A DNA stretch of 64,000 bases from Neolewinella antarctica (GCF_011927835.1 NZ_JAATJH010000003.1:434001-498000), one strand, 5' to 3'. Positions 27,463 through 37,073 are shown, counted from the stretch's first letter. The notes: generated by a model from the sequence alone, not told the origin. Made by a program: numbers and translations.

Positions 27463-27621
27463 TAGTCTAACAACCCAGGATTTGTGATTCCTAGCTTGTC
27501 CTTTTTCCTGTTGGCTGCGTTGAAAAGCCTCGCCGACGCTACGGCGTCTCCTACGTTTTTCGCCTTGCCAACAGAAAAAATAACATCGCTATAAATTCAC
27601 AAATCCTAAGTTGTTAGACTA
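27463..27621 (+). repeat. Nested hairpin element with C(TACG)G tetraloop core (copy 2)
   Basis: Terminal arms of 25 bp (27463-27487, 27597-27621) pair with two mismatches. Inside, GTTGGC pairs with GCCAAC, and the core GACGC-TACG-GCGTC (27535-27548) is bracketed by AAAAGCCTC and CTCC-GTTTTT. It fills most of the gap before the sulfatase-GH78 gene. Confidence 0.85.
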
Positions 27622-27708
27622 CGGTCAGGACGCTACAGGATACCCTTCCGTCGGAAATGTCGGATTTAACAATCCAAGTTTCATCTGCGAAAGCAGCAAT
27701 TTTGATCC

Positions 27709-30700
27709 ATGCAACAACTTAGCTACCCGATGAACAGTGCTAATGCCCTTCTTCTGTGTCTACTGTGCGGGCTTATTTCTCCGATCTTGCGTGCTCAAAC
27801 ACCCACGACCGACCGACCCAACATCATCTTTATCCTCACCGATGACCAGCGCTTCGACGCCATCGGCTACGCGGGCAACGAACTGATCAGCACGCCGGAG
27901 ATGGACAAGCTGGCGGCGGAAGGGAGTTACTTTAATCACGCCATGGTCACCACGCCGATCTGCGCGGCCAGCCGGGCGAGCATCCTTTCGGGCGTGTACG
28001 AACGGACGCACCGGTTTAATTTCCAGACGGGTGATATTCGCGAGGAATACATGGAAAACGCCTACCCAACGGTGCTTCGGGGCAACGGTTACCACACTGG
28101 TTTCTACGGAAAATACGGCATCCGTTATCAGGGCGAAGCCGAAATGTTTGACGAATACGAAACCTATGACCGCAACGGTGCTTACCCCGACCGCCGGGGC
28201 TACTTTTACAAAACCATCGACGGCGACACCGTCCACCTAACGCGCTACACGGGCCAGCAGGGCTTGGATTTTCTCGATAAGAACGCCGGTACCGATGAGC
28301 CCTTCTGCTTAGCCCTCAACTTCTCCGCCCCCCACGCCCACGACAACGCCGAAGACCAGTATTTCTGGCAGGCCGAAACCGACAACCTTCTTGCTTCTAC
28401 TACCATCCCGGCACCCGCGCTTGGCGCCCAAAAATACTTCGATGCCCTGCCCGGCCCCGTCAAAGCCGGCTTCAATCGCCTCCGCTGGACGTGGCGCTAC
28501 GACACGCCGGAGAAATACCAACACAGCGTTAAAGGGTACTACCGTATGCTCTCCGGCATCGACCTGGAAATTGGCAAACTGCGCGCCGAACTCGAACGCA
28601 AAGGCATCGCCGATAATACCGTCATCATCGTGATGGGCGACAATGGCTACTTCCTCGGCGAGCGACAACTGGCCGGCAAGTGGCTGATGTACGACAACTC
28701 CGTGCGCGTTCCGCTGATCGTGTATGACCCCCGCGGCCCGCGGCACGTCGACAGTGACGTTATGGCCCTCAACATCGACGTGCCCGCTACGATTCTCGAT
28801 TTAGCCGGCGCTAGGCAACCCGCTACTTACCAGGGACAAAGTTTGCTGCCCATCGTCAACGGTCAGACCAAACAACTCACCGTTCGCGATACCGTCCTCA
28901 TCGAACATATTTGGGATTTCGATAAAATCCCGCCCAGCGAGGGCGTCCGCACGAAAGACTGGAAGTACTTCCGCTACGTCGACGATCAGCGGGCGGAGGA
29001 ATTGTACAACTTAAATGACGACCCACTGGAAATCAACAACCTGGCTTCAAACCCGGATTACCGCGCTAACTTACTGGCGCTGCGCAAGAAATGCAATCAA
29101 TTAATCGCCGAATACAGCGATAATTACTCCGATGCGCCGGCGGAACTATCTATCGAGTACATTCGCGAACCGGCCACGATCGTGCTGCGCGACCCGACGC
29201 CGGAGTTTGGCTGGGTCGTTCCGTCGGGCGCTGAATTCCAGGCGGCTTACCAGGTGTTGGTGGCTTCGTCCCGGACTAATATCGACGCTAATTACGGTGA
29301 TGTTTGGAACAGTAAAAAAGTAGCGGACCCGGAAAATTTTGGAATAGAGTATGATGGCCTCGCGCTCGATCCGAATAAAAGCTATTTCTGGAAAGTCAGA
29401 ATATGGGACGATGTAAACCGTCTGAGCCGGTATTCCGAATCACAGCAATTTCGGGGGGTGGATGCCACGACAAATAATTCCATCGCATTATCCAGCGACG
29501 GCGCGGGAACGAAAGGTGATGCGGGTGGAAACTACTTGACGACGACAAACATCACCGAATTAGAGCGGATAAAACCCGTTTTGGTGGAGCAGCGCGGGGA
29601 CGCGCTCTTCGTCGATTTCGGTAAAGCTGCTTACGCCAACATGGAAATTGAGCACACGGCAAAACGAAAGGGCGCGCTGACCATCCGGATCGGCGAGTCC
29701 GTTAAAAACGGCCGCATCGATCCCGTGCCGGGTGGCCACATCCGCTACCAGGAAATCACCCTGCCGGTGATGAAGGGAACCCACACCTACCAACTACCCA
29801 TCGTGCCGGACGAGCGGAATACCAAGCCACTGGCCATTCACCTGCCGGATAGTATTCCGGTGTTGCTGCCCTTTCGGTATGCGGAAGTACTGGGCGCAAG
29901 TGGTGTAAGCGGAATGAAAAGCAGTGATTTCACCCAACTTATGTATGCCAACTACTGGGATGATGACGCCAGCTCTTTTACCTCCGACAACGACATTCTG
30001 AACCAAATTTGGGACTTCTGCCGCTACAGCATCAAAATGACCACCTTCGCCGGCTTGTACGTGGACGGCGACCGGGAAAGAATCCCCTACGAAGCCGACG
30101 CTTATTTACAGCAGTTGAGCCACTACACCACCGACCGGGAATACGCCATCGCCCGCCGTACCATCGAGTACTTCATGGAATACCCGACCTGGCCGACGGA
30201 GTGGCAGCAGCACGTTGCCCTGATGTTTCACGCCGACTACATGTATACGGGGAATACCGAGCTAATCGAAAAATACTACGACCAGTTGAAGCACAAGACC
30301 CTGGTCGAGTTGCAGGGGGAAGACAATATGGTCAGCTCCACCCGCGTGACGCCGGCGTTCATGAAAAAGCTCGGCTTCGGGGAGCGTAAGGACGTGCTGA
30401 AAGACATCGTCGACTGGCCACCCGCCGGCTGGCAGGGAAACCCCGAGGTGACTGGTGAGCGGGACGGCTTCGTGTTTATGCCCAATAATACGGTCATTAA
30501 TGCCCTGTTTTATAAGAATATGCTCATCATGGCTGAGTTCGCCCGCGTGCTCGATAAGCCGGACGAGGCGCTCGACTTTGAGCTCCGCGCGTTGAAAGTG
30601 AAGCAGGCCGTGAACGCTACGATGCTGGACCGAGGGAAAGGTTATTACGTGGATGGTGAGGGGACGGATCACAGTTCTGTCCACGCCAACATGTTCCCGC

Positions 30701-31308
30701 TGGCCTTCGGGATGGTGCCGGATAATTATAAGAAGTCGGTTGGCGAATACATCAAGTCGCGTGGTATGGCGGCTTCCGTCTACGGTTCTCAGTACCTGAT
30801 GGAAGCCCTGTACGAAGCGGATATGGACCAGTACGCACTCGAAATGCTGGCCGATACGACCGGTGACCGCAACTGGTACAATATGATTCGGGAGGGCTCT
30901 ACGGTCTCGATGGAAGCCTGGGGGTTCAAGTACAAACCCAACCTGGACTGGAACCACGCCTGGGGTGCCGCGCCGGCTAATATCATTCCCCGCCAACTCT
31001 GGGGCATCCAGCCGAAGACGCCGGGTTACGGGGTGGCGACGATCCGGCCGAGTTTGGGTAATTTAAAAGAGTCCAGTATTAAAGTACCTACGCTGCGCGG
31101 GCCGATTAATGCGGACTTTAAGTGGGTGAGCGACCGGAAGCAAGTTTATACCATCGAGCTGCCCGCTAACATGGTGGGGGAATTTACCCTGCCGCTTGAC
31201 GACGGGCAGGCACTGAGCTTGAACGGAAAGAAAGTTAACCTGGCTTTCGGATCGGTGCGGCTCTTGCCGGGGAAGAACTTGTTGGAGATTAACGTGAATT
31301 CTTTTTGA
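27709..31308 (+). CDS. Bifunctional sulfatase / GH78 alpha-L-rhamnosidase fusion
   Basis: 1199 aa. Signal peptide ([20 protein letters not shown], possibly from the second ATG). Residues ~35-470 are an S1 sulfatase: [17 protein letters not shown] metal-binding start and formylglycine motif C-x-A-x-R at Cys85 ([11 protein letters not shown]). From ~475 a GH78 architecture follows: N-terminal Fn3-like module ([20 protein letters not shown]), a jelly-roll module, and an alpha/alpha barrel with the acid-containing [12 protein letters not shown] (Glu790) and the probable base Glu1069 in SMEAW. Sulfatase-GH78 fusions are known from ulvan loci of marine Bacteroidota, where both sulfate and rhamnose must be removed. 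This is the strongest pointer to a sulfated rhamnan substrate. Confidence 0.93.
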   Translation: MQQLSYPMNSANALLLCLLCGLISPILRAQTPTTDRPNIIFILTDDQRFDAIGYAGNELISTPEMDKLAAEGSYFNHAMVTTPICAASRASILSGVYERTHRFNFQTGDIREEYMENAYPTVLRGNGYHTGFYGKYGIRYQGEAEMFDEYETYDRNGAYPDRRGYFYKTIDGDTVHLTRYTGQQGLDFLDKNAGTDEPFCLALNFSAPHAHDNAEDQYFWQAETDNLLASTTIPAPALGAQKYFDALPGPVKAGFNRLRWTWRYDTPEKYQHSVKGYYRMLSGIDLEIGKLRAELERKGIADNTVIIVMGDNGYFLGERQLAGKWLMYDNSVRVPLIVYDPRGPRHVDSDVMALNIDVPATILDLAGARQPATYQGQSLLPIVNGQTKQLTVRDTVLIEHIWDFDKIPPSEGVRTKDWKYFRYVDDQRAEELYNLNDDPLEINNLASNPDYRANLLALRKKCNQLIAEYSDNYSDAPAELSIEYIREPATIVLRDPTPEFGWVVPSGAEFQAAYQVLVASSRTNIDANYGDVWNSKKVADPENFGIEYDGLALDPNKSYFWKVRIWDDVNRLSRYSESQQFRGVDATTNNSIALSSDGAGTKGDAGGNYLTTTNITELERIKPVLVEQRGDALFVDFGKAAYANMEIEHTAKRKGALTIRIGESVKNGRIDPVPGGHIRYQEITLPVMKGTHTYQLPIVPDERNTKPLAIHLPDSIPVLLPFRYAEVLGASGVSGMKSSDFTQLMYANYWDDDASSFTSDNDILNQIWDFCRYSIKMTTFAGLYVDGDRERIPYEADAYLQQLSHYTTDREYAIARRTIEYFMEYPTWPTEWQQHVALMFHADYMYTGNTELIEKYYDQLKHKTLVELQGEDNMVSSTRVTPAFMKKLGFGERKDVLKDIVDWPPAGWQGNPEVTGERDGFVFMPNNTVINALFYKNMLIMAEFARVLDKPDEALDFELRALKVKQAVNATMLDRGKGYYVDGEGTDHSSVHANMFPLAFGMVPDNYKKSVGEYIKSRGMAASVYGSQYLMEALYEADMDQYALEMLADTTGDRNWYNMIREGSTVSMEAWGFKYKPNLDWNHAWGAAPANIIPRQLWGIQPKTPGYGVATIRPSLGNLKESSIKVPTLRGPINADFKWVSDRKQVYTIELPANMVGEFTLPLDDGQALSLNGKKVNLAFGSVRLLPGKNLLEINVNSF

Positions 31309-31698
31309 TGATTTACGGGGTGGTGTTGGTTCTTCGAGCTCTCGGACCGAAAATAACTGGTATTAGCTTTGCTTCCGCTAGTAATTTATTGATCCGATCA
31401 CCTCGTACCGAGTTCAGCTTCGCTTCCGTTGGTAATTTATTGATCCTTCTACCTCATCTAAGCTAACGAAAGAAGTTGGATCTATCCCCCTTGGGTCACG
31501 GGATGCGGACGCCTGAAGTATTGTTCCTTCGTAATGACATATGGACTGGCTAAATCAAACCAGGACGCATACCTGCTTGGTCGACTGCCCTCAAATAGTT
31601 GAACGTTGGCAAACTATGTTAAACAAACACAGTTTATCTTAGCACCCGGAAAGTGCGTACCGTGCTTTTCGCATTCGATCAAACACTAAAAGTAAATC
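31309..31698. other. Intergenic region with a 51-bp tandem duplication
   Basis: 390 bp without a gene. Two diverged copies with a 51-bp period, 31363-31404 and 31414-31456, share cores such as GTAATTTATTGATCC. Nothing else recognised between 31457 and the next gene. Confidence 0.6.
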
Positions 31699-32820
31699 AT
31701 GACGCTTATCCGAACCACCATTCCCCTGCTCCTTTGTCTTTTCCTGGCATCCTGCGGCAGCGCCCCTAAATCTTCCACGGCTAAACTGAGCAGCCCGGCC
31801 GTCATCGAAGCTAAGATGGTCGACGCCATGAAGTGGCAGGAAGCCAACCCCATCGGTAAGGATCCGACGGACTGGACGAACGGCGCCTACTACACTGGTG
31901 TCGCGCGTTCCTACGAATCGACCGGCAACCCCGTTTTTCTCAAGGCCCTCGAGGACATGGGAGGACGCACCGACTGGAAAACCTACAACCGCTACTTTCA
32001 CGCGGATGACGTCGCCATTGCTTACTCTTACCTGACGGTCAACGAGGAAAACCCCGCGGTTGTCAACCTGGAGCCCACCGGCCAGTGGCTGCAGGACCAC
32101 CTGTACAAAGACCACAAATGGAAAGAGGGCAACACCGAAGAAATGGAGCCCATTCTGTGGTGGTGGTGCGACGCCCTGTTCATGGCCCCGCCCGTTATCG
32201 TACGCTGGTCGAACCTGAAGAACGACCGGAAGTACCTCGACGATATGCATAAGTATTACACGGAAACCTACGACCTGCTCTACGACCAGGAAGAGCACCT
32301 TTTCGCCCGCGATAACCGCTTTCTCTGGACGGGCTCGGATGATGACCGCAAGGGTGCCAACGGTAAGAAAATATTTTGGAGCCGTGGTAATGGCTGGGTG
32401 ATGGGCGGTTTGGCGATGATGCTCGAAGAAATGCCGAAGGACTGGGAACACTACGGTTGGTACCTCGACCTTTATAAGGAGATGGCGGCGAAGGTCAAAA
32501 GTATCCAGCCAGCAGACGGCTTGTGGCGCGTAAGCTTGCTCGACCCCGGTGCGTTCGACCACGGCGAAACGAGCGGCTCCGGTTTCTATACTTTTGCACT
32601 GGCTTGGGGTATAAACAATGGCGTTCTCGATAAGAAAGAGTACGGACCGGCCGTCAAGAAAGCCTGGGCGGCGCTGGAAACGGTGCAGCTCTCCGACGGT
32701 AAGATCGGCTGGGTACAAAACATCGGTTACGACCCCAGGCCAGCCTCGGCCGATAGCTGGCAGAACTTCGGTACCGGCGCTTTTTTGATGGCTGGGTCGG
32801 AAGTTCGGAAGATGAAGTAA
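31699..32820 (+). CDS. GH105 unsaturated glucuronyl/rhamnogalacturonyl hydrolase lipoprotein
   Basis: 373 aa. Lipoprotein signal ending LFLASCGS. Alpha/alpha-barrel GH88/GH105: the active-site Asp158 in [32 protein letters not shown] earlier, [13 protein letters not shown] and [15 protein letters not shown] later. The enzyme removes the 4,5-unsaturated uronate left at the non-reducing end by lyases, releasing 5-dehydro-4-deoxy-glucuronate, the substrate of KduI two genes on. Location is periplasmic, anchored. Length is normal for GH105. The substrate (ulvan versus rhamnogalacturonan) is inferred from the neighbouring sulfatase-GH78. Confidence 0.93.
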   Translation: MTLIRTTIPLLLCLFLASCGSAPKSSTAKLSSPAVIEAKMVDAMKWQEANPIGKDPTDWTNGAYYTGVARSYESTGNPVFLKALEDMGGRTDWKTYNRYFHADDVAIAYSYLTVNEENPAVVNLEPTGQWLQDHLYKDHKWKEGNTEEMEPILWWWCDALFMAPPVIVRWSNLKNDRKYLDDMHKYYTETYDLLYDQEEHLFARDNRFLWTGSDDDRKGANGKKIFWSRGNGWVMGGLAMMLEEMPKDWEHYGWYLDLYKEMAAKVKSIQPADGLWRVSLLDPGAFDHGETSGSGFYTFALAWGINNGVLDKKEYGPAVKKAWAALETVQLSDGKIGWVQNIGYDPRPASADSWQNFGTGAFLMAGSEVRKMK

Positions 32821-33010
32821 GCGTCGTATCAGTACACCCCAACTGATTGTTTCTCCTCACTGCGCGCTCACGGTTCGTGACGCTTGGTGGGGAGAAGTAG
32901 TTTTGGGCCACTAGGCATCGCTAATCGGCCAATCGCATAATTTATCAGGTGATGAAGTGCCGTAAACCAGGTAAATTGCCCCCCACTTAGAAAGTTTCCT
33001 CTTTTCTGTG

Positions 33011-33018
33011 TACATTTG
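33011..33018 (+). promoter_or_regulatory. Bacteroidota -7 box before kduI
   Basis: TACATTTG fits TAnnTTTG, 22 bp before the ATG. It overlaps GTGTACATT, whose reverse complement also occurs before uxuA. Confidence 0.5.
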
Positions 33019-33040
33019 ACACAATAAAAAATATACAACC

Positions 33041-33871
33041 ATGCAAACCCGCTACGGCGTCCACCCCGAACACTTCAGAACCTTTACCACCGACCAGACG
33101 CGCGACGAATTCCTCGCCCAAAATATGATGGTGGCCGGTAAGATCGAACTCGTCTACTCTCATTACGACCGCTTTATTTTTGGCGGCGCGATGCCCACTT
33201 CCGGCCCGCTCGAACTACCTAACGACGATGATCTGAAGGCGGAGTACTTCCTCGAACGCCGCGAACTCGGCGTCTTAAACCTCGGCGACGCAGGTAGCGT
33301 AAACGTGGACGGGACGACGTACCAACTTGCCCGCTTCGACTGCCTCTACGTCGGCCGCGGCAGTAAATCCGTCACCTTTTCCAGCAACGACGGCGGCAAA
33401 CCGGCGAAATTCTACCTCAACTCCGCCCCCGCCCACAAAGAATACCCGACGACGAAGGCAACCCAGGCCGAAGCCAACCGGCTGGAGCTCGGCGACGATG
33501 AGCACGCTAACAACCGCGTCCTTTATCAGTACATCCACGAGAACGGCGTCCAGAGTTGCCAGCTCGTCATGGGTTGGACGGAACTCCTCCCCGGAAACAT
33601 CTGGAACACCTTCCCGCCCCACACGCACGAACGGCGGATGGAAGTCTACCTCTACTTCGACATTCCTGGCGAGGAACTGGTGATGCACTTCATGGGTAAG
33701 CCCACGGAAACGAAGCACATTGCGGTCCGGAACTTTGAAGCCGTAATCTCCCCACCGTGGAGTATTCACAGCGGTGCCGGCACGAGCGCTTACCGTTTTG
33801 TTTGGGGCATGGCCGGTGAGAACCAAGCATTCACGGATATGGACGCTGCGCCTTTATCTACGGTACGGTAA
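33041..33871 (+). CDS. kduI: 5-dehydro-4-deoxy-D-glucuronate isomerase
   Basis: 276 aa cupin-fold enzyme, usual length. Isomerises 5-keto-4-deoxyuronate to 2,5-diketo-3-deoxygluconate. Seen: MQTRYGVHPEHFRTFTTDQTR at the start, RRELGVLNLGDAGSV, DCLYVGRGSK, the zinc-binding HTHERRMEVYLYFD segment and PPWSIHSGAGTSAY. It stands between the GH105 gene and kduD, all on the plus strand, and takes the product of GH105 into the KDG route. Its presence favours glucuronate-type unsaturated products rather than alginate (where DEH reductase is used). Confidence 0.98.
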   Translation: MQTRYGVHPEHFRTFTTDQTRDEFLAQNMMVAGKIELVYSHYDRFIFGGAMPTSGPLELPNDDDLKAEYFLERRELGVLNLGDAGSVNVDGTTYQLARFDCLYVGRGSKSVTFSSNDGGKPAKFYLNSAPAHKEYPTTKATQAEANRLELGDDEHANNRVLYQYIHENGVQSCQLVMGWTELLPGNIWNTFPPHTHERRMEVYLYFDIPGEELVMHFMGKPTETKHIAVRNFEAVISPPWSIHSGAGTSAYRFVWGMAGENQAFTDMDAAPLSTVR

Positions 33872-34019
33872 ATTGCTTAACTCAAGCGCTAAATCGTGAT
33901 TCGGGGTGGTAAGTAGCTAATGTGCCACCTCGAATCACCGGTTGAAGCCGTACTTTAATTGAGATAGATACAATACGCTGCATTGCGAAAGCGAATCAAC
34001 CCAATCAATCATATCGACC

Positions 34020-34787
34020 ATGATCTTAGAGCAATTCAATTTAGCGGGCAAGACCGCATTGGTAACCGGGTGTAAGCGCGGCATTGGTTTCGCCATGGCC
34101 GTCGGCCTGGCGGAAGCTGGGGCTGACATCATCGGTGTCTCGGCAAGCCTAAAATCAGCCGGGTCAGACATCGGTAAAGCCGTTGAAAATTTAGGTCGGA
34201 AATTCACGGCCTATCAGTGTGATTTTAGTAATCGGGAAGCACTCCACGCTTTCATCAAGCAAGTAAAGTCGGATCACGGGACGCCGGATATTCTGGTGAA
34301 TAACGCCGGGACAATCCTGCGGGAGCCGGCCGCTACGCACTCCGATGAATACTGGGATAAAGTAATTGAGGTTAACCAAACGGCGCAGTTTATTCTCGCT
34401 CGTGAGTTCGGACGGGACATGATCGAGCGCGGAAAAGGGAAGATCATCTTTACCGCTTCGCTGCTCACGTTCCAGGGTGGGATCACCGTTCCGGGTTACG
34501 CAGCCTCTAAGGGAGCGATTGGTCAGTTAACCATGGCGCTATCCAACGAATGGGCCAGCAAAGGCGTGCAGGTAAACGCCATCGCGCCGGGCTACATCGC
34601 GACCGACAATACCCAGGCACTACAGGACAACGAAGAGCGAAGTAAATCCATCCTCGGTCGCATCCCGGCCGGGCGCTGGGGGCAGCCGCAAGATTTCAAA
34701 GGGCCGATCGTTTTCTTGGCGAGTGCCGCTTCCGATTACGTGACCGGCGCCGTGATGCTGGTTGATGGCGGTTGGATGGGACGGTAA
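34020..34787 (+). CDS. kduD: 2-dehydro-3-deoxy-D-gluconate 5-dehydrogenase
   Basis: 255 aa SDR. Reduces 2,5-diketo-3-deoxygluconate to KDG with NAD(P)H. Seen: TGCKRGIGFAMAVGLAEAG nucleotide-binding loop, NNAG at 94-97, catalytic Ser147, Tyr160 and Lys164 (YAASK), and the KduD-like C-terminus VMLVDGGWMGR. It follows kduI by 148 bp on the same strand, which settles the assignment among SDRs. Unlike the SDR at 4606 it has the short FNLAGKTALVTG start usual for KduD. Confidence 0.95.
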   Translation: MILEQFNLAGKTALVTGCKRGIGFAMAVGLAEAGADIIGVSASLKSAGSDIGKAVENLGRKFTAYQCDFSNREALHAFIKQVKSDHGTPDILVNNAGTILREPAATHSDEYWDKVIEVNQTAQFILAREFGRDMIERGKGKIIFTASLLTFQGGITVPGYAASKGAIGQLTMALSNEWASKGVQVNAIAPGYIATDNTQALQDNEERSKSILGRIPAGRWGQPQDFKGPIVFLASAASDYVTGAVMLVDGGWMGR

Positions 34788-34850
34788 TGGTCTGTAGTCT
34801 AGGGTCTGAGGTCTTTAGTCTGATGTCTATTGTCTTTAATCTTACCTCTA
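34788..34850. repeat. AGACYNN heptad array (complementary strand)
   Basis: Direct heptads of the form GTCTGTA, GTCTAGG, GTCTGAG, GTCTTTA immediately after the kduD stop; decays toward 34850. Confidence 0.75.
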
Positions 34851-34921
34851 TGTTCCATTTTAATAAATAACCATCAATTCACCTCCTGGCCAACCAACCG
34901 TCAGCTCAAGCGACTACAACC

Positions 34922-35605
34922 ATGAAAACCGAGTATTCACCGAGGGTAACGACGGACAGCCACGCAGTAACGCTGACGGTAGATTGCGCCATCTTTGGTT
35001 TTGCGGACGATTCGCTGCGGGTCTTACTCGTCCGACGGGCCGTGGAGCCTTACCGTGGCGACTGGGTTCTGCCCGGCGGCGCGATGTATCAGAATGAGAC
35101 TTTGGAAGATGCCGCGATCAGGGTTCTTCGGGACTTGGTGAACGTTGAGGACATTCCGATGCACCAAGTAGCTACTTACAGCGCGGTAAACCGCCACCCC
35201 GTACGGCGAGTGATCACCTCTTCCTATTTTGCCCTCGTCAGCCCGGAAGATCACGACCCCATCGCTCGCGAGCACCTAGACCAGGCAAGATGGTGCGCAC
35301 TAAATGAACTGCCCGAGTTAGGCTTCGATCATCGCATTATTCTGGATGACGCCTACGAAGCACTAAAACAAGAACTTCGTTCCCAACCCTTGGCTTTTCA
35401 CTTGCTTCCGGAAAGCTTCACGCTGAAAGAAGCGCAGGAAGTTTACGAAGCTATCCTCGGAGAAGAACTCGACCGGCGTAATTTCCGGCGTAAAATACTT
35501 TCCTACGATTTTTTAATCAATACGGCCGAGAAAAAGCCCGGTGTCAAGGGTGGTCCGGAGCTTTACCGGGTTGACGACGTGAAATTGGAGGAGCATATGT
35601 CTTGA
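34922..35605 (+). CDS. Nudix-fold transcriptional regulator (NrtR/AraR-like)
   Basis: 227 aa. Residues ~15-140 are a Nudix fold (LTVDCAIFGFADDSLRVLLVRR, WVLPGGAMYQNETLEDAA). In the Nudix box GX5EX7REUXEE the final part reads RVLRDL, so all three catalytic glutamates of REUXEE are lost. The C-terminal ~80 residues form a winged-helix of the type found after degenerate Nudix domains (LPESFTLKEAQEVYEAILGE, LDRRNFRRKILS). Such proteins are sugar- or nucleotide-sensing repressors in Bacteroidota and other bacteria. Lying between kduD and kdgK, it is a good candidate for a local uronate/KDG sensor, separate from the HTCS (inference). Confidence 0.88.
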   Translation: MKTEYSPRVTTDSHAVTLTVDCAIFGFADDSLRVLLVRRAVEPYRGDWVLPGGAMYQNETLEDAAIRVLRDLVNVEDIPMHQVATYSAVNRHPVRRVITSSYFALVSPEDHDPIAREHLDQARWCALNELPELGFDHRIILDDAYEALKQELRSQPLAFHLLPESFTLKEAQEVYEAILGEELDRRNFRRKILSYDFLINTAEKKPGVKGGPELYRVDDVKLEEHMS

Positions 35606-35614
35606 GGGCAGTCA

Positions 35615-35680
35615 CACATCTGATGAACTTCCAAATATTGTTGTGCAACAATAATATTTGGAAGATGCATCCGATGAGGA
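35615..35680 (+). repeat. Short hairpin element with CATCTGATGAA/CATCCGATGA ends (copy 1)
   Basis: ACATCTGATGAA, then CTTCCAAATATT paired perfectly with AATATTTGGAAG around a GTTGTGCAAC inner hairpin, then ATGCATCCGATGA. Confidence 0.85.
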
Positions 35681-35814
35681 CTGCCCAAAAGTAGGTGAAC
35701 ATTCCATATATATATATATAATACGTACGACTGGAACTGAGCGAACATGATAATTGCAAGAATCAATGCGCAGATAGGTTATCATGTCCTTAAAAACGAT
35801 AATTTATGATGGTT

Positions 35815-35880
35815 CTCATCGGATGCATCTTTTTAAAATTGAAGCGAAGCGAATATTTTAAAAAGTTCATCAGATGTGTA
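35815..35880 (-). repeat. Short hairpin element with CATCTGATGAA/CATCCGATGA ends (copy 2, inverted)
   Basis: Opposite orientation to copy 1. Same ends, but the stem is CTTTTTAAAAT with ATTTTAAAAAG and the loop contains TCGCTTCGCT. Copies 1 and 2 enclose ~135 bp including a TATATATATATAATA run. Together they occupy the 317-bp gap before kdgK. Confidence 0.85.
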
Positions 35881-35922
35881 ACCAGCAACACAAAATTTAA
35901 TTAACTTAATACAACCCACACT

Positions 35923-36960
35923 ATGCCACGCATCGTAACCTTTGGCGAGATTATGCTTCGCCTCAGCCCTCCTGGCTGGAAACGTTTTTCTCAAGCGGAC
36001 ACCTTCGAAGTCATCTACGGAGGCGGCGAAAGTAACGTAGCCGTCACGCTAGCCAACTACGGCATGGACGCCCGTTTTGTAACGCGCATCCCCAAGAACG
36101 ACATCGGTGATTGCGCCATGAACGCGCTGCGTAGCCGAAACGTGGATACTAGCCACGTCGTCCGCGGTGGGGAACGCCTCGGTATTTACTTCCTCGAAAC
36201 CGGTGCCATGCAGCGTGGCTCGAAAGTGGTCTACGATCGCGATCACTCCGGCATGGCCACCATCGAGCCCGGTGAGATCGACTGGGATGCTGTCTTCACG
36301 GACGTCGACTGGTTCCACTGGACGGGCATCACGCCGGCCCTGAGCCAATCCGCCGCCGACGCTTGCCTGGAAGCTTGTAAAGTTGCCGCTTCGAAGGGCA
36401 TCACTATCTCCACCGACCTCAACTACCGCAAAAAGCTCTGGAACTACGGCAAATCTCCCCAGGAGATCATGCCCGCCCTCGTCGAGCACTGCGACATCAT
36501 TCTCGGTAACGAAGAAGACGCCGAAAAGCACTTCGACATCCACCCCGACTCCGTCGACGTGACTAAAGGGGACACGATGGACCCGGAGGCTTACCTCCCC
36601 GTCTGTAAAGCGCTGATGAAGCGGTTCCCGAAGGCTAAAAAAGTCATCACCACGCTCCGTGGGTCCATCTCCGCCAGCCACAATACGTGGTCCGGCGTCA
36701 TGTGGGACGGCGAGAAGATGTACACCGCTCCCACCTACCAACTCAGCCACATCGTCGACCGCGTAGGTGGCGGTGACAGTTTCATGGGTGGCCTGATCTA
36801 CAGCCTCCAGACCTGGCCCGACGACGACGATAAAGCCCTCCGCTTCGCCGTTGCCGCTTCCGCGCTCAAGCACTCTATTTTCGGTGATGCTAATTTGGCT
36901 ACCGTGGATGAGGTAATGAGCTTGATGGAAGGGGATGGATCTGGCCGGGTCAGCCGGTAG
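35923..36960 (+). CDS. kdgK: 2-dehydro-3-deoxygluconokinase (KDG kinase)
   Basis: 345 aa PfkB-family kinase phosphorylating KDG to KDPG. Seen: MPRIVTFGEIMLRLSPPGW at the start, GGGESNVAVTLANYG (PfkB signature 1 region), FHWTGITPALS, STDLNYRKKLW and the ATP/anion-hole motif RVGGGDSFMGGL with catalytic Asp285. Length agrees with Bacteroidota KdgK. It is followed by kdgA after a 114-bp heptad-repeat spacer, so all KDG from both uronate branches is funnelled through these two genes. Confidence 0.97.
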   Translation: MPRIVTFGEIMLRLSPPGWKRFSQADTFEVIYGGGESNVAVTLANYGMDARFVTRIPKNDIGDCAMNALRSRNVDTSHVVRGGERLGIYFLETGAMQRGSKVVYDRDHSGMATIEPGEIDWDAVFTDVDWFHWTGITPALSQSAADACLEACKVAASKGITISTDLNYRKKLWNYGKSPQEIMPALVEHCDIILGNEEDAEKHFDIHPDSVDVTKGDTMDPEAYLPVCKALMKRFPKAKKVITTLRGSISASHNTWSGVMWDGEKMYTAPTYQLSHIVDRVGGGDSFMGGLIYSLQTWPDDDDKALRFAVAASALKHSIFGDANLATVDEVMSLMEGDGSGRVSR

Positions 36961-36963
36961 AAA

Positions 36964-37073
36964 GAAGTCTAAGGTCTGTGGTCTAGGGTCTGTGGTTTGA
37001 ATACCATAGACTCTAGATCACAGACTTCAGACCACAGACTCTAGACCACAGACTACAAACCAAAGACCAACAA
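36964..37073. repeat. AGACYNN heptad array forming an inverted repeat
   Basis: GTCT-type heptads 36966-36998, centre TTTGAATACC, then AGAC-type heptads to 37073. Forms a long hairpin precisely between kdgK and kdgA. Confidence 0.85.

Noticed and set aside
27463..27621. Classical MITE with target-site duplication
   Set aside because: No direct duplication flanks this copy or the one at 37837, and the terminal arms are not alike between copies, unlike a transposase-recognised end.
31639..32718. 359-codon minus-strand ORF
   Set aside because: Lies antisense across the GH105 gene, which has clear motifs; the composition is a shadow of the GC-rich codons.
36049..36873. 274-codon minus-strand ORF
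   Set aside because: Antisense to kdgK and without family features.
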